A stretch of 64,000 bases of DNA from Valencia hispanica (Eukaryota; Chordata; Actinopteri; Cyprinodontiformes; Valenciidae). This document shows positions 1 through 12,193 of this stretch, piece by piece (within the stretch, counting starts at the first letter, position 1; each line of letters opens with the position of its first letter). The stretch covers positions 18,452,739 through 18,516,738 of the forward strand of contig OY747715.1 of the NCBI GenBank assembly GCA_963556495.2, read 5' to 3'. The notes under the pieces are model-generated. The model saw only the letters and a program-made list of their open reading frames with translations, did no database searches and was not told the DNA's origin. The position numbers and the translations under genes were made by a program.

Positions 1-892
1 TTATCTATGTATGGTGATTAAGATATTTTGAAAGTGGAGCGCACTTGTTCTTGCGATTATGCGATAAACTTTAATGGAAGATAATAAACTATATATAAAC
101 AGTTTTTAAAAACGAGGTGCATCAAAATTCTGCTCTAATGAATCGCTGAGTCATAGTCCAGACATTATCTTGCATCAATGATGAGATTATGACAATCAAA
201 GGTTGTTAGCCTTTGTGCTGCCACATGACGTGTAAATAAAACGCTTTGGACAGGAAATTAATTCGCTGCACATTTGTGCTCATTACAAGAGGGGGAAAAT
301 TGTTAAGCGTGGCGTGGCTGCCCACGGGCCAGAGAATGATGGGTATACTTTCACATGCGTTTTCTGGTCTGCAGCAGCTGTCTTCTGCCAATTAGATGCA
401 TTGTGTGCATCTGCTTGTATATGAATATGTGTATGCATGCATACTCCAATTCATCCCCAACCAAATCCACCCCTGGTCTAGCAACCCTGCGGGAACATGC
501 TGTCTGAGCTTTGGCAACCCTTCTGACAGCGTTTATATCCTCACAAACATGACACTGTCATTGCACGCATATTAGATAGTCAAATCTCCTCGTGTCCAAT
601 CCCCATTCAATTCTAAGCTCCTTTGGGGTAAGCAAACGGACACGAACTGCTTACCTCATCAATTTAGATAACATTAACATGTGTTTAATTATATGCTAGC
701 TTCACCCTGTATATAAATATAATAATGTGCAATACCATCTACCTCAGAAACGGGCTCCCAGCCCTAATCTGTTATTGCATTTGTTTAGATCAGGGTGTGG
801 TATGTTGCTTTTTTGAGATCTTTTACTTTACTTCATGTCCTCAGACAGCTTCTATGACTGTTCTATAAGTGATTTCTTGATTCTTTAGGTCA
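1..892. other. Unassigned AT-rich DNA
   Basis: I see no coding region, RNA gene or clear repeat here. The short open frames lack recognisable domains and typical composition. The segment ends where a Tc1-like 3' end begins. Confidence 0.4.
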
Positions 893-1151
893 TGCTACTG
901 TCAGGCCTGGGAGTGGCAAGTGTAGTTGAACAAAAGAAATTTGGTTAATCACAGTTCATTCATAATTTAATGATTATGTTTTCACAAAAGACCAGATTGG
1001 ATTGGGTAGATTGTTATTTCCCTAAATACATTTGATTGTCGGTTACTGCTTTTCTTAAAATTTATGTAGGTTATCTTTGCCCGAAACAGTGACAAAAACA
1101 CAGAAGCATAAGACATTAGTAAAGGGGCAAATACTTTTTTTCACAGCACTG
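893..1151 (+). mobile_element. Tc1-like element, 3' end remnant
   Basis: The stretch runs from a segment reading CAGGCCTGGGAGTGGCAAG through TTGGTTAATCACAGTTCATT to the terminus GCAAATAC...TCACAGCACTG. This order of blocks matches the 3' non-coding end and terminal repeat of a widespread fish Tc1-like family. No transposase sequence is present, so it is a truncated relic. The outer terminus is at about 1151. The family assignment is from memory of the terminal pattern; that it is a Tc1-type end is fairly secure. Confidence 0.6.
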
Positions 1152-2640
1152 TTTCCTTTTTCTTTCACATTATAATTATGAACTTCTTTGTGTTTATGTA
1201 TTACATACAACCCAAATAAAAATTAATTCATTGGTGGCAGTAATTTGACAAAATGCAGAAAAAGATGTTGGATTTAGATTATTTTTAGTAGTAGGTGAGA
1301 AAAGTCAAATGTGCTGGTTATGGTTTGAACAACATAAGCATTCAAGCAAAGAAACTCGTATTAAAAAAAGGATTTACATATATTCCAGCAAACTTTCATG
1401 CAGGAAGATATGGGGGAAGGTTCAAGGTAGCAAATGCTGTTTAAGTTAGCAAAGTCTAATCCTCCATAGTAAATGCATAAAAACTAAATCTGCAACATAT
1501 AACATGAAATAGGAGAATAATAGGACTGAAATGAAGAAAACGCATTGGAAAATGACTAGAGTTGGATAATAATTGACTTTATAACACTAATAGTGAACAG
1601 GTTTTAAAGTGCGTCTATGTACCTAACCCAATGATAATAAATAATAAACTGTTAAATAGTTAAGACTCACCAATTTCTTTGTAATAAATGTTTTGCCACA
1701 GATAGAGAAATAATTACTTTCTATCCCAGTACAGCCATAAATATTTCTCACAATGATTTGACACATTCAGTGACTGATAGACCCAACAAAGCACCATGTG
1801 GGTGTCTGCATAACTGTTTCCAAAAAAAGACTGATTTTCCCCTCTCTGCATGTCAGCATGGCAACCAGAGTTTATAAATATCTTTGTTTGGCATGGAAGA
1901 TGTTTTTCACAGTGTTCTAAAAAAAATTTGCATTTGAAGCACAAATGTATGGAGAACTCTACATTTTATAATGCTGATGCACATGGTCAAGGATTGTCTT
2001 TTTTTTATTGATCCATGACAATATAATTCACCTACTTTCAGATTTTCCCAAAAGACCCACATAAATTCATTAGAAACTCTAGCATAAATTTCTTCATGCC
2101 TCTCCTTTACGTTGTTGAATGAGACTATGGCTTTTGGAAAACAGAGTTTTTATTGAAATGCCAAGAAGTGACATAACAAATATGGAATATTTGTTAATGT
2201 TCTTTTGTCAGTTTTGAGAACAAATAAAACTAACTATGATTTTAAACCTGAGAAAAAAATAATTGATGTCTGGAGAAAGGCTGGAGCACTCTACGGTAAT
2301 TTGGCTAGGTTGCCCTCTTAATCCCACAGCGACTCAAGTGCTGAACAAAACTCACAAACACACGAGCAAGCAATATACTAAGGGTTCTATTCCAGTTTTG
2401 GCAGCTGTGTGTGTATGAAATGTTTGGGTGTCTATACCTTAACTAGACTCCATCCCGATCCCTTCAGCTGGCCTGGATGAAGTATACCACATACATGCAA
2501 ACTCTAACAAAATGTGATCAGCGACATGAAAAGATAAAAAGGCAAGACTTTACATTACTGTTCCATTATATTTTATAAACATTCGCTTGTTGAAATAATC
2601 ATTTATAATTGGAAGAAGGATTAACTAATCATTTATGTCC
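1152..2640. other. Unassigned AT-rich DNA
   Basis: No gene or repeat is recognised. The open frames are short and without domains. The stretch is intergenic or intronic in character. Confidence 0.35.
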
Positions 2641-2664
2641 TTTTTATTGTTGCTCTTAAGTGTG

Positions 2665-2850
2665 TGTGAGCAGGAAGTTTGGGTCTGGGGGAGGGGGAGG
2701 GGGGTATAACTGTGATCAAGCTTTCAATTCTGTGGGGGAGGGATTGGAATGTGGTCATTGTGGGGTCAATTCTGTAAAGCACACTGAGCTGCAATTGTTG
2801 TAAGAAGAGCATTTTATAAATAAAGTTTGATTTAATTTGATTTCGATATT
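2665..2850 (+). repeat. LINE 3' tail fragment
   Basis: The block contains CTGTAAAGCACACTGAGCTGC, then GCATTTTATAAATAAAG, then a TTTGATTTAATTTGATTT tail. This is the usual 3' end of fish non-LTR retrotransposons: an AATAAA-like signal followed by a short tandem tail. No coding part is retained, so this is a 5'-truncated copy. Confidence 0.5.
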
Positions 2851-2859
2851 TATAATCAT

Positions 2860-4024
2860 ACCTTTTTAGCCTGTATTGGAAAAAAGGCTTAGTAAACTGA
2901 TTTTGCTTTTCTTTGCTTAAACACATGACTTCAAGCGTACATAGTAAAGGGCAAATGTGTTTAGCAAATAATATTATAAAAATAGTTAAAATACATTTCC
3001 AAAGATTTTATTCACCTCTCAACTGAATAATTTTGAACTAGACATTAAGAACCTGTCCTGAGTAAGAAGTGAAACGTCCTTAAAAATGTCAGTAAAATAA
3101 CTGAATTAATAAGTTCATAAATAATTTTTTATTTTTTATATAGTCAGAATGCTTCATCATCATTACATCATATGATGTGGTTTTTGAGGAGATAATTGCA
3201 GGTAAGATGTAGGCAATATTGAAATAAATTTAATTTAATAAAATTCCTGGTTAGCACAGAGGAAAACTTACATTTTGGTCTTCGTCTGTGGTTTTCCCTG
3301 GCATTAAAACTGGCGAAGCAACAGGTGAGTCCAATAAGTGACTCTTGGGACTCCATTTTCTACAAATGAACGGAACAGACTGTTGGACGACTGGAAGCCA
3401 TTTTCCCTAGATGGACTGAGCAGACCACATTTCCCAGCAATCCTAGCGGTGACCCCCAACACACTCCTATTGGTCCGTGGCCACCAATGGTGACATCAAC
3501 GATGCCATCACGGTCAAAGGGCTATAAGAGTGGTACTGGCGATCATTTTCAAACTGTTCTCAGCAGAGGTTCTCAGCAGAAACTCCTGCCACACAGAGGA
3601 CATCTCACCAATGAAGATTCTCTTTTGTTCTGACCCGCTGGACCGGGGAGAACTCTCATTTCAACGCTTCGAAGTGCTCATCCTGTTGGTGTATCCAGTT
3701 TTAGCGATATCAGGACTGTTCCAAGACAGTTTGACACGACGACGACCTGCAAGCCATCTGGCCTGCAGTTGGGACACACTGCCCTAAAATCCTGAGCAGG
3801 TTTTCTAACTCTTCCTTTTCTTGCTCAACTACGGACACATTTTGCTCCCCTGTTCGTTGACCGCACTCCCCCTCAAAGCTAAGTAGGACTAAACCGGTTC
3901 ATTTATGCTAATCTTGTCTGGGCAGATAAATAGGTAAAATAGAGTTTTTAACGAGATAGATCTTGTTCACTGTTGGTTTAAAGTGTTTTAAAGCGCTGAA
4001 CCTGTTGGCTCATTTAGCGTTGCC
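2860..4024. other. Unassigned; possibly an older repeat with a promoter-like part
   Basis: No conserved coding motif is seen. From about 3340 to 3960 the sequence is less AT-rich and has CCAAT-like blocks and GGGCTATAAGAG, which resembles the promoter part of an LTR, but I found no paired terminus. A solo-LTR-like insertion interrupts this unit at 4030. Confidence 0.25.
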
Positions 4025-4029
4025 GCACG

Positions 4030-4335
4030 TGTCACGCTGCCCTATTCACTCCTCCTCATTGTCCTCACCTGTCCAATCAACCACACCTGATCCTACTCAC
4101 CTCCTGCCTTTAAAACCCATCACTTCCCTTCACTCAGCGACGGATCATTGTACTATTGTTGTCTTCCACTCCATGGTGTGTCGTCTTCCTGCCTCTCCGT
4201 TCCTGCCCGATGTCCAGTCTATCTGTTCCTCCCGTCGTCCTCATCATCATCACCTCCTCCACCACCTTTAATAAACATCCTGCACTTCCTCAGCTTCTGC
4301 GTTTGGGTCCATACTCCACACACACATCCCTGACA
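4030..4335 (+). mobile_element. Solo-LTR-like insertion (306 bp)
   Basis: The unit begins TGTCACGCTG and ends CCCTGACA, so it has the TG...CA ends of an LTR. It is flanked by GCACG on the left and GAACG on the right, an imperfect 5-bp target duplication (4 of 5). Inside are a TTTAAAA box near 4111, AATAAA near 4270, and GCGTTTGGGTCC near the 3' end, a pattern repeated in other LTR-like units of this window. There is no internal coding region, so a solo LTR or a small non-autonomous LTR element is most likely. Confidence 0.5.
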
Positions 4336-4340
4336 GAACG

Positions 4341-5810
4341 CATAAGTTAGAGCTGTATTTGCTTTGTTTGAAACTGTTTTTTTATCCTAAGCGAATCCCA
4401 AGCTTTCTCTCTTTCTATCTTTTCCTCGCTCTTTCTTGCTCTCTGATCACCTGGTCGGCAGAGAGACCTGCTATAGCTGGTCTGTTACCTGGAAAGTTAA
4501 CCCCATTGTTCCTTTGTCTGTTAGTTAAAGCTGTGGCCTCCATTTGGCCAAAACTAGTTTTATGGCCCTTTGTCTCTGGACACCCCATGTGCAGTTCTCC
4601 ATCTTGGCACAGAACTAGTTTTATGACCCTTCGTCTCCCAGGCTATCTGTGACTTAACCCCCCCTGGAGTGAGGGCCATCTCCCTTCCTGAACAAAACCT
4701 GAGCTGTTTGTCCCTGATCCAGTTCATGTTAATTGTGTTTAATTTTCACATATTATTGTTTTCTAAGATCTGTAGTTAGTTCCATGCTTTAGAATATAGT
4801 ATATGTATATGTGTACAATACAATGAGTATATGTGTACAATTATTGTCTTCGGTGTGTGAATTTACACCTTGAAGAAGAGACTGGATATCTGGTCTTCTA
4901 AGACAAAAGTAGTGCCCCTAATATTAATAAATTAAACATGAACCTCATCAATAATTATATCAATATTAAATTATTGATTATAATTATTGATCACTCTGTG
5001 TCACAAGAGTGACACAAAAAAGAACCACGAGTATAAATGCTAAGGGAAATGATTACGAGAACAATAAAGAGAGTCTAAATAACTGAAAGTGCTGCAGGTA
5101 AGAGGAGAGCGAACAAAGTGGGGGTAGGGGGGTTGCTAAATAAAAGACCAAACAAGTAAACACTATTAAGAAATGGAGGAAATAACTGAACAGAATAAAT
5201 GTGGTAAAATACGAGAACATGGTAAACCCCAAATCACATCCACAGGGATGTTTCATGTCTTACTGAAAGGTAAGTTTTAAATCTCTAGTTCATGATTTAA
5301 TTAGAAATCTCAACACCATAAGATTCATGATCTGTTGGAATTTGCTTTGATTGCTATTGTTTCAAGCTTTGTAGTTCTTGTGTTTATTCACACCAGGGTC
5401 AAAAAAGACCACTAGTAGTATTCCAAATCCTTTCTGGAACATGGTTGCACAAGTTTGCCCGCTCTTACACTGACACTTGGTTGAGACACTTTTTATCTCA
5501 ATGGCAGCACTCAGGCTTGTTATGAGTCTGTAAGAAACCCGTATCCTGATTTTACAATATTTGCCCACTCTACCTTGCCAAAGTTTTCAAACTCTAGTAG
5601 ACTTATGGAATCTAGCTGAATGTTGAAATTAATTTAAAATTGGTTCAACAAAGTTTCCGATTGAGGGTGTGGACACTAATGCAAGCAGGCTGTTGCAGTT
5701 TGTTTCTACAATTTCCCTAAAACAAATTTGTCAATGAAATGGGGAAAAGGTTCTAAATAAGTTATGTTCTCTCATTTTTTTACAACAACAAAAAACCAAA
5801 AAGAGAAAAG
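4341..5810. other. Unassigned DNA, possibly continuing the repeat of 3340-4024
   Basis: There is a local duplication of the phrase AACTAGTTTTATG at about 4552 and 4611. Near 5000 the run GTGTCACAAGAGTGACAC can form a short hairpin. No coding domain is recognised. Confidence 0.25.
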
Positions 5811-5814
5811 AAAT

Positions 5815-5895
5815 CTGCACACTTCAATCTGTGAAAGTGATTTATTCTTTAAGTTTTCGGTCAGAGATCTTCTTCAGGAGTGATCAACAAAAAAC
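5815..5895 (-). repeat. Possible retroelement 3' fragment
   Basis: On the minus strand the sequence reads CTGAAGAAGATCTCTGACCG followed by AATAAATCACTTTC. This combination is common at the 3' end of several fish retroelements, possibly Penelope-like. The fragment is short and the assignment tentative. Confidence 0.25.
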
Positions 5896-5899
5896 CCTA

Positions 5900-7487
5900 A
5901 TATTTTAAGAGCGGTGTGTAAAGAATTTAAGTCCACATTATATCAAGTCTTATAGATATTTACTAAGTTTAAAATTGTGTTGTCAATAACTCAATAGATG
6001 CATTGTGTGCATCAGCTTGTATATGAATGTTTAATTGCGTTTACATTAGGTGCAATTTCTAAAACCGGATGGTACATTAGGTAACATTATATAATAAAAC
6101 TTTCTAATACTGTAATTATCTGAATGCAAACCAATAATTTATAAAAGAACATTACTAGTTTAAGTGATACAAACCCAAGTTACCTTAACTGTGCAATAAT
6201 ATTTGGAATAAAATAAAATCAAACAAATAAAAAAAAGGGGTGCGCCATATGTACCCACTATTGTGATCCTAAGAGACAGAAAGACCTAAAAATTAGCAGT
6301 CTGTTGGAAGATCAAAACCTGTGCACCACAAATCCATTTGAGCTTTTTGGCATGGCCATCTGCTATTATAATGGCTGCCCAGCGGGGAAGTGCCTGGATG
6401 GATGGAGTTTTTTTAATCTCAGAAAAGAAAACCTCTGTGACCTTGTCAGGAGGTGTCCTAGGTCCAGGTGACTGACGAGACTCCCCACAGGTTTGGCACA
6501 TAGCAGGAAGCAAAACCGCTGGGAAGAGAAGGATGAAACAGAGTTTGTAGAACTCTCATGGCAGACTTAGATAAAAGACAAGTGTTTAGTGGCAGCAGAG
6601 AGATGAGAGATAGGGTTGGTATTTGTCAGAAATAAGACTGTAACTTTCGTCTACACGGAACCTCTTAGAAGTAGAATGTCAACATTTTTCTTTTTTTTAC
6701 AAACTGTAATTCCTAGCAACAGCTGCTCAGATAGCAAAAATGATGAGGCAGATAGGGACAGTGTAGCAGAAATATCCATCTTAGATCCATTATATTTAAT
6801 AAGCTATATATTTTCATCTGCTTTGATAAAAATGACTCCCACAAACAATGCACATGTGACATGAGTTTCATTATTCCTTTATCTGGTTTTGTTGAAAATC
6901 TGTTAATGCTTCTAGGTCAGTTGTTTGTTTGGCTTTGTAGCTGGTTGGTTGGGCAGTATTTTAATTTGTTGGTTAGCTGATTGATGACTCTAGACAAAAT
7001 AACAGAAGATGTGTAATTAAAAGAATCAGGATTGCACAAAACAAGAAATTATTACCTTTGTTGTGTGGTTGCAGCAATATGCATGTACTGCATTAGCAAT
7101 AAACTGCATAAACAAACCTGTAATCCACCTGTATACTCATGAAGTAGGAGATATGCCTATTAAACTATTTTAAACACACCTGGCATTTGAATGTCCAGGA
7201 AAGCCTTGTCAAATCCACTACTGGGATCAAATTACAGCCATGCAGAGGCCATCTTGCCTTGTTTGGCTTTAGGCTATTTCCTTAACAAATGAGTAAGTGC
7301 CGTGCAGGATAGATGAAGGGCAACGTTTTATTAAAAGTGTTACTTAAAAAAAAAAAGTGACTTATAACTGGAATGAACAAAAAGACAAACTGTTTGTCTG
7401 TAGAGCAGCACGTCAAAACCCATGACCTACAAGTAATTCATTTTACACAAATGGCAGGGATTATGAGCAGCCTATGTGTAAGTGTTT
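5900..7487. other. Unassigned AT-rich DNA
   Basis: No gene, RNA or confidently named repeat is seen. Short open frames here have no recognisable domain. GGTTGG-rich runs occur near 6940. Confidence 0.35.
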
Positions 7488-8320
7488 AGGCAAGGCAAAG
7501 CAATTTTATTTGTATAGTACACTTTCAACAACAGGGTAATTCCAGGTGCTTTACATGATTTGGTGATTAACAAACAAAACAAACAAACATAGAACATAAC
7601 ATTGGAAATTAAAAGTAAAAGTAGCAAATTAACATGAAACACACATTACACATGATGCACAATAAAACAAGAGAAAGATTAATAAAGCAAGACAGCATGA
7701 ACACATTTGATACATATGAGCGTAATCATTTACTCGAAGGCTATTTTAAACAGATGGGTTTTTAGTCTTGATCTAAAGCAGTTCAGAGTTTCAGCAGCTC
7801 TGCACTCGTCAGGAAGTCTGTTCCAGATAAGGGGAGCATAGAAACTGAAAGCTGCTTCTCCACATTTGGGTCTGAGTCTAGGGATGTTTAGTAGGCTAGA
7901 GTTGGAGGACCTGAGTGGTGTTGGTGGTTGGTACTGTGACAACAGGTAATGATTTATAAACTAGTAGGAGTATTTTGAAGTCTATTCTCTGAGCTACAGG
8001 GAGCCAGTGTGAGGAGTTTAGAGCTGTGGTGATGTGCTCTACTTTCCTGGTTCTAGTGAGGACACGAGCAGCAGCGTTCTGGATCAGCTGCAGCTGTCTA
8101 AATTATTTTTTTGACAGACCCGTGAGGACGCTGTTGCAGTAATCAATCCGACTAAAGATAAATGCATGGATGAGTTTTTCCAGGTCCTGTTGCAACATCA
8201 GTCCTTCTATCCTAGAAATGTTCTTCCAGTGATAGAAGGCTGACCTTATTATTGCCTTTATGTGACCCTGGAGGTTCAGGTCTGAGTCCATAACTACAGC
8301 ATTTAGACTTTTAATGCTGA
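7488..8320 (-). pseudogene. LINE family A, 3' fragment (RT C-terminus and tail)
   Basis: Read on the minus strand, the segment encodes the C-terminal part of a non-LTR retrotransposon ORF2. It includes MDSDLNLQGHIK, FIFSRIDYCNSVLTGLSKK and a terminal portion with FYAPLIWNRLPDECRAAETL. It then runs into a 3' UTR ending at 7488 in a TTGCCTTGCC-type tail. The protein parts lie in different frames, so the copy is broken. RT and endonuclease domains are absent, as expected for a 5'-truncated insertion. Other copies of the family lie at 10672, 47770 and 49490. Confidence 0.8.
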
Positions 8321-8869
8321 ACAAAAAATAAATCTGTGTTTCTATTGACTGTAGTGATGACTGTGTTGTCCTCTGGGAAAAACCAAGGGTCTGCAGTAAC
8401 TACTGTCGCTGTGCTTTCAATCAGTTTGGCTACATATTTTGTGCCTCAATCCAGTTTTGGCAACAAGCTTTGTACTAATTTAGAAAGTTAAATACAAGGG
8501 TTTAATCAAGGATGTACTCCTATATGGCAAAACTTGTTTTTTTTCTTGAATGATTATTTATCAAAGAGAGATACTCAGATATTATTTATGCTTAGACATG
8601 CTTGCAGGGTTAAAAAATACCAAAAAAATAAATGAAAGACACTTAATTCACAAACATCATCTAAAGAAATATGGCCTTAATGTGGTTGAGATAATAAAAT
8701 AGGTTATCATATTAATATAAGAGCCATATCATTTTTCAATAGAGACTATATGCTATAGACTTTATTTTTTCAATATGACTGGGAATCATTGTTACACCTA
8801 GCCTTTTAACATCACTCTGTGGACTTTTTTAATCATCAGATGCTTTTATCGGGGGTGTTTTAATCCCTA
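8321..8869. other. Unassigned AT-rich DNA
   Basis: No coding or repeat signal is recognised between the LINE A fragment and the LINE C ORF1 region. Confidence 0.3.
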
Positions 8870-8878
8870 AGCAGTGCA

Positions 8879-9784
8879 GTGAAGCCACTGCCTACGCTCT
8901 CCTCCCTCCTGCCTGCCTTTAATGAACAAAATCAGTGCCATGGACCCAGACTTTCCTCCTCAGACAGTCCCCGCCCCCTGTCGCTGCACAGGCCCACTGC
9001 TCAATTCCTCCCAGCAGATGACACAGTAGTTCGACTCCTACAGCCCTCCACGTCACGCCAAACCTCGGATCGCAGCTGGAACTCACAGAGGAGTACTCCA
9101 CTTCACCCCGAACCCTTGGAACGAGCCCACGGCGCTGAATACAGATCACTGCAGTCCTGGGGATGCTTCTCAGCCTGGAATACAGCACCATCCAAGATGG
9201 TGAACGAACCTCTGGCCAGAGTTAACAGCGTGCAAACCTGCCCCCCACCACACTCATAAACGGCGACTCTACGGTGAGGAATGTGAGGATGAAAGGGGCC
9301 CTCACTCTGTCTTTCCCTGGAGCCACCATGATGGACTTCGGCAAAAAGATACTGGACCTCATTTAACTCCACACACGTGTGAGTAAAATTGTAATTCACG
9401 CTGGCACCAGCGACACTCATTAGCAGCAGTCTGAGCTCCTGAAGCGTGATTTTATCCACCATTTTTATTTATTTTTTAAACTCACATGTGTCTGTTGTTG
9501 TCTCTGGCCCCACTCCCACCTTTGGTGGAGGAATTTGTCATTTTAGCAGACTTCTATCTCTGACCACTTGGCGTTCCTCTGCCACTGTGATGCACAACAT
9601 TGGTTTTAAAGACAACTTTAAAATGTTCTGGGGCAGGAGGCACCTCTTTGGGGTGGATGGGCTTCATCTAAACAGACATCGCACCTGTATGCTGGCAATG
9701 AGTCTGGCATCCCCACACCCCCCCCTGTCTACCACACCGGCCCGAGCTGCCCCTGACCGCTCTGCCCCCTCTGTCACATCTTGA
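8879..9784 (+). pseudogene. LINE ORF1-like, SGNH/esterase-type domain
   Basis: A proline- and serine-rich N-terminal frame (8879-9259, 126 aa) is followed by a second frame (9446-9784, 112 aa). The segment near 9390-9460 reads VIHAGTSDTH...QSELLKRDF. The next reads VVVSGPTPTFGGG, HNIGFKDNF and finally VDGLHLNRH at about 9650-9675. The SGPTPTF and DGLHLN blocks are those of SGNH (GDSL-like) hydrolase domains found in ORF1 of CR1-type LINEs, with D and H of the last block visible. The two parts are separated by stops and a frame change, so no whole protein is made. In live elements this protein is thought to bind RNA or lipid during retrotransposition. Confidence 0.65.
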
Positions 9785-9984
9785 TCTCCACCTCGTCCCT
9801 GCTAACTCAGCTCTGATTTTAACAGTAACTCACATATTGGACTTAGATCTTGCCCTACCTACCTCATTCATACCTGTTATCAGCAGAGAGTGGACTAAAA
9901 ACCATAAACCCAACAAATGAAACCCCAATAATCTCAGTTACCAAAAGTCCCACTTTCCCTAAATCTTGCAGTCACTCAATCTCC

Positions 9985-10660
9985 AGTCACTATTAATATG
10001 GCACTTTTAAATGTTCGCTCTCTGCAGAACAAAACTTTTATTATCGATGATCTGACTTTACACCATAATCTTATTTTTAACAGAAACATGCCTGAATGCA
10101 GATGCCCCTGTTGTTCTTACAGAGGTCTCCCCACCAAATTTTAACTTCACTTATTCCATGAGGAGTAGCAAAAGGGGAGGCAGTACTGCTTTTATAAGTT
10201 TATCAATGCTTTCTGCCAAACCTGTTTTATTTGATAATTTTAGCACTTTTCAATATAGTGTAGTTGTATTTATTACTCCAGATCTTTAGGTGTCACAGTT
10301 TATAGGCCTCCAAAAAAGAGCAAGCCTTTATCAACAGATTTTTAAATGTCCTGAATTATATGGATTTTAGTCACCATGTCACGCAGCCTACTCACAACAG
10401 AGGACACACCCTGGACTTGGTCATCAAGTAAGGCTCCTCTGTTGTTGATCTGGCTGTCTCTGACAACTATTGTGTGTTTTTTAACATCACCAGTTTTATC
10501 CAGCGGGAGACCTCAGTGAGAACTGTCAGAAAAAAATTATCTCAGATCATAAAAATAATTACAAAATGATTTTTTTCCACCACTGACAAAAAAGTTTTAA
10601 CCGTGTTTTAATGCATTTCAGAAAAACCCCTCTCAGTGAGGCATTTGCAGATCACTTCAG
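9985..10660 (+). pseudogene. LINE C ORF2 endonuclease and linker remnant
   Basis: At about 9995-10050 the frame reads LLNVRSLQNK, the start of an AP-type endonuclease. About 10080-10200 encodes TETCLN and then SMRSSKRGG, both common motifs of this domain. From 10370 to 10540 a later part reads HVTQPTHNRGHTLDLV and VSDNYCVFF, the end of the endonuclease. The pieces are in different frames. In an active LINE this domain nicks the target DNA for priming. The following RT is displaced by the inserted LINE A fragment. Confidence 0.7.
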
Positions 10661-10671
10661 AGGGAAGGTAA

Positions 10672-11905
10672 GGCAAGGCAAGGCAATTTTATTTGTATAG
10701 CACACTTTCAACAACAAGGTAATTCTAGGTGCTTTACATGATTAAGGGGTAAAATAAAAATAGCAGTAAAACACAAACAAAGCCAATAAAGTAAAAACAG
10801 TAATAAAAAATAAGCATACACAGATACATCAAATCATTACAAAGCATATAATGTAAAAACAGCAGTACAGCAAGAAGCAAACACAAAACATGATACATCA
10901 AAGCATTACTCAAAGGCAGTTCTAAACAGATAAATTTTTAGTTGTGATTTAAAAGAAGTCTGTGTTTCAGCAACTTTGCAGTTGTCTAGAAGTTTGTTCC
11001 ACATAAGAGGAGCATAGAAACTGAAAGCTGCTTCTCCATATTTGGTTCTAATTCTAAGGATGTTGAGTAGACTGGAATTAGAGGAACTGAGTGGTCTGGG
11101 GGGTTGTTATAGTAACAGTAGATCTTCAACATACTTTGGTGCTAAGCCATACAACAATTTATAAACTAGTAAAAGTATTTTGAAGTCTATTCTCTGAGCT
11201 ACAGGGAGCCAGTGTAACGACTTGGAGAACTGGGGTGATGTGCTCTACTTTCCTGGTTCTTGTGAGGACACAAGCAGCAGCGTTCTGGATTAGCTGCAGC
11301 TGTCTAATTGACTTTTTAGGCAGACCTGTGAAGAAGCTGTTGCAGTAATCAATCCGACTAAAGATAAACGCATGGATGAGTTTTTCTAGGTCCTGTTGCA
11401 ACATAAGTCCTTTAATCAGGTGATAGAAGACTGACCTTGTTATTGCCTTTATGTGACCCGGAGGTTCAGGTCTGAGTCCATAACTACACCTAGATTTCGG
11501 GCCTGATCAGTAGTTTCTAGCTGTATTAACTGGAGCTGTGTGCTGACTCTTGATCTTTTAGGTCCAAAAGTAATTACTTCTGTTTTGTTTCTGTTCAGCT
11601 GGAGAAATTATGGCACATCCATCCATTGATTTGCTCGATGCATGTACTTAGGGTTTGGATAGGTTCAAAGTCACCTGTTGACATCATAATGTAAAGCTGA
11701 GTATCATCTGCATAGTTATGGTAGCTAATCTTATTAGTTGTTATAATCTGGGCTAGTGGGAGCATGTAGATATTAAATAAGAGGGGGCCCAGGATGGAGC
11801 CCTGGGGCACCCCACATGTGATTTCTGTTTGTTCTGATGAAACGTTTCCCATTGAAACAAAGAAGTCCCTGTTCTGGTAGACACCGTCAGATGTAATATT
11901 TTATC
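10672..11905 (-). pseudogene. LINE family A, antisense 5'-truncated copy
   Basis: The left end is a repeated GGCAAGGCAA tail, that is, the 3' end of an element on the minus strand. Minus-strand frames read, from 11852 leftwards, [29 protein letters not shown] (RT catalytic block), then LEKLIHAFIFSRIDYCNS, RQLQLIQNAAACVLTRTRK. RT motifs before the GVPQG block are missing, so the copy is 5'-truncated. Frameshifts separate the parts. It sits inside LINE C between endonuclease and RT; the flanks HFRGK on the left and ILSTQSNM on the right belong to LINE C. Confidence 0.85.
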
Positions 11906-11909
11906 TACT

Positions 11910-12193
11910 CAAAGTAACATGGTTTTAGACAAAATCTGAGCATGTGTCTTTACCAGAGGAAATGCTGGACAGTTTTGTCCTGGTAGAAGCTGGGATTAGT
12001 GATAAAGTTTTCTCCTCAGTGAGGCCCACCACATATTTCTTTGACCCAAATTCTGCTTCATTTTTTATCCCATTTTATGGATTATTTAGAGATGAGATTT
12101 TAACCTTGATGAATTGCTTCCTTCAGACAGGGGTCTTTCCTGCCGCCTTTAAAGGGGCGGTGGTGAGGCCCCTGCTAAAGAACAGTAACTTAG
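11910..12193 (+). pseudogene. LINE C RT, N-terminal part
   Basis: The frame contains FFIPFYGLFRDEILTLMNCF, TGVFPAAFKGAVVRPLLKN and ends at the solo LTR insertion. These blocks correspond to the region just before RT motif 1 in CR1/L2-type LINEs. The reading continues at 12903 after the inserted LTR. Confidence 0.75.

Noticed and set aside
3963..4350. Three overlapping S/P/H-rich frames
   Set aside because: They lie in the LTR-like unit in three frames of the same pyrimidine-rich DNA, so composition alone explains them.
9103..9462. 119-aa minus-strand frame
   Set aside because: It is the complement of the LINE C ORF1 region, where the plus strand carries the readable SGNH motifs.
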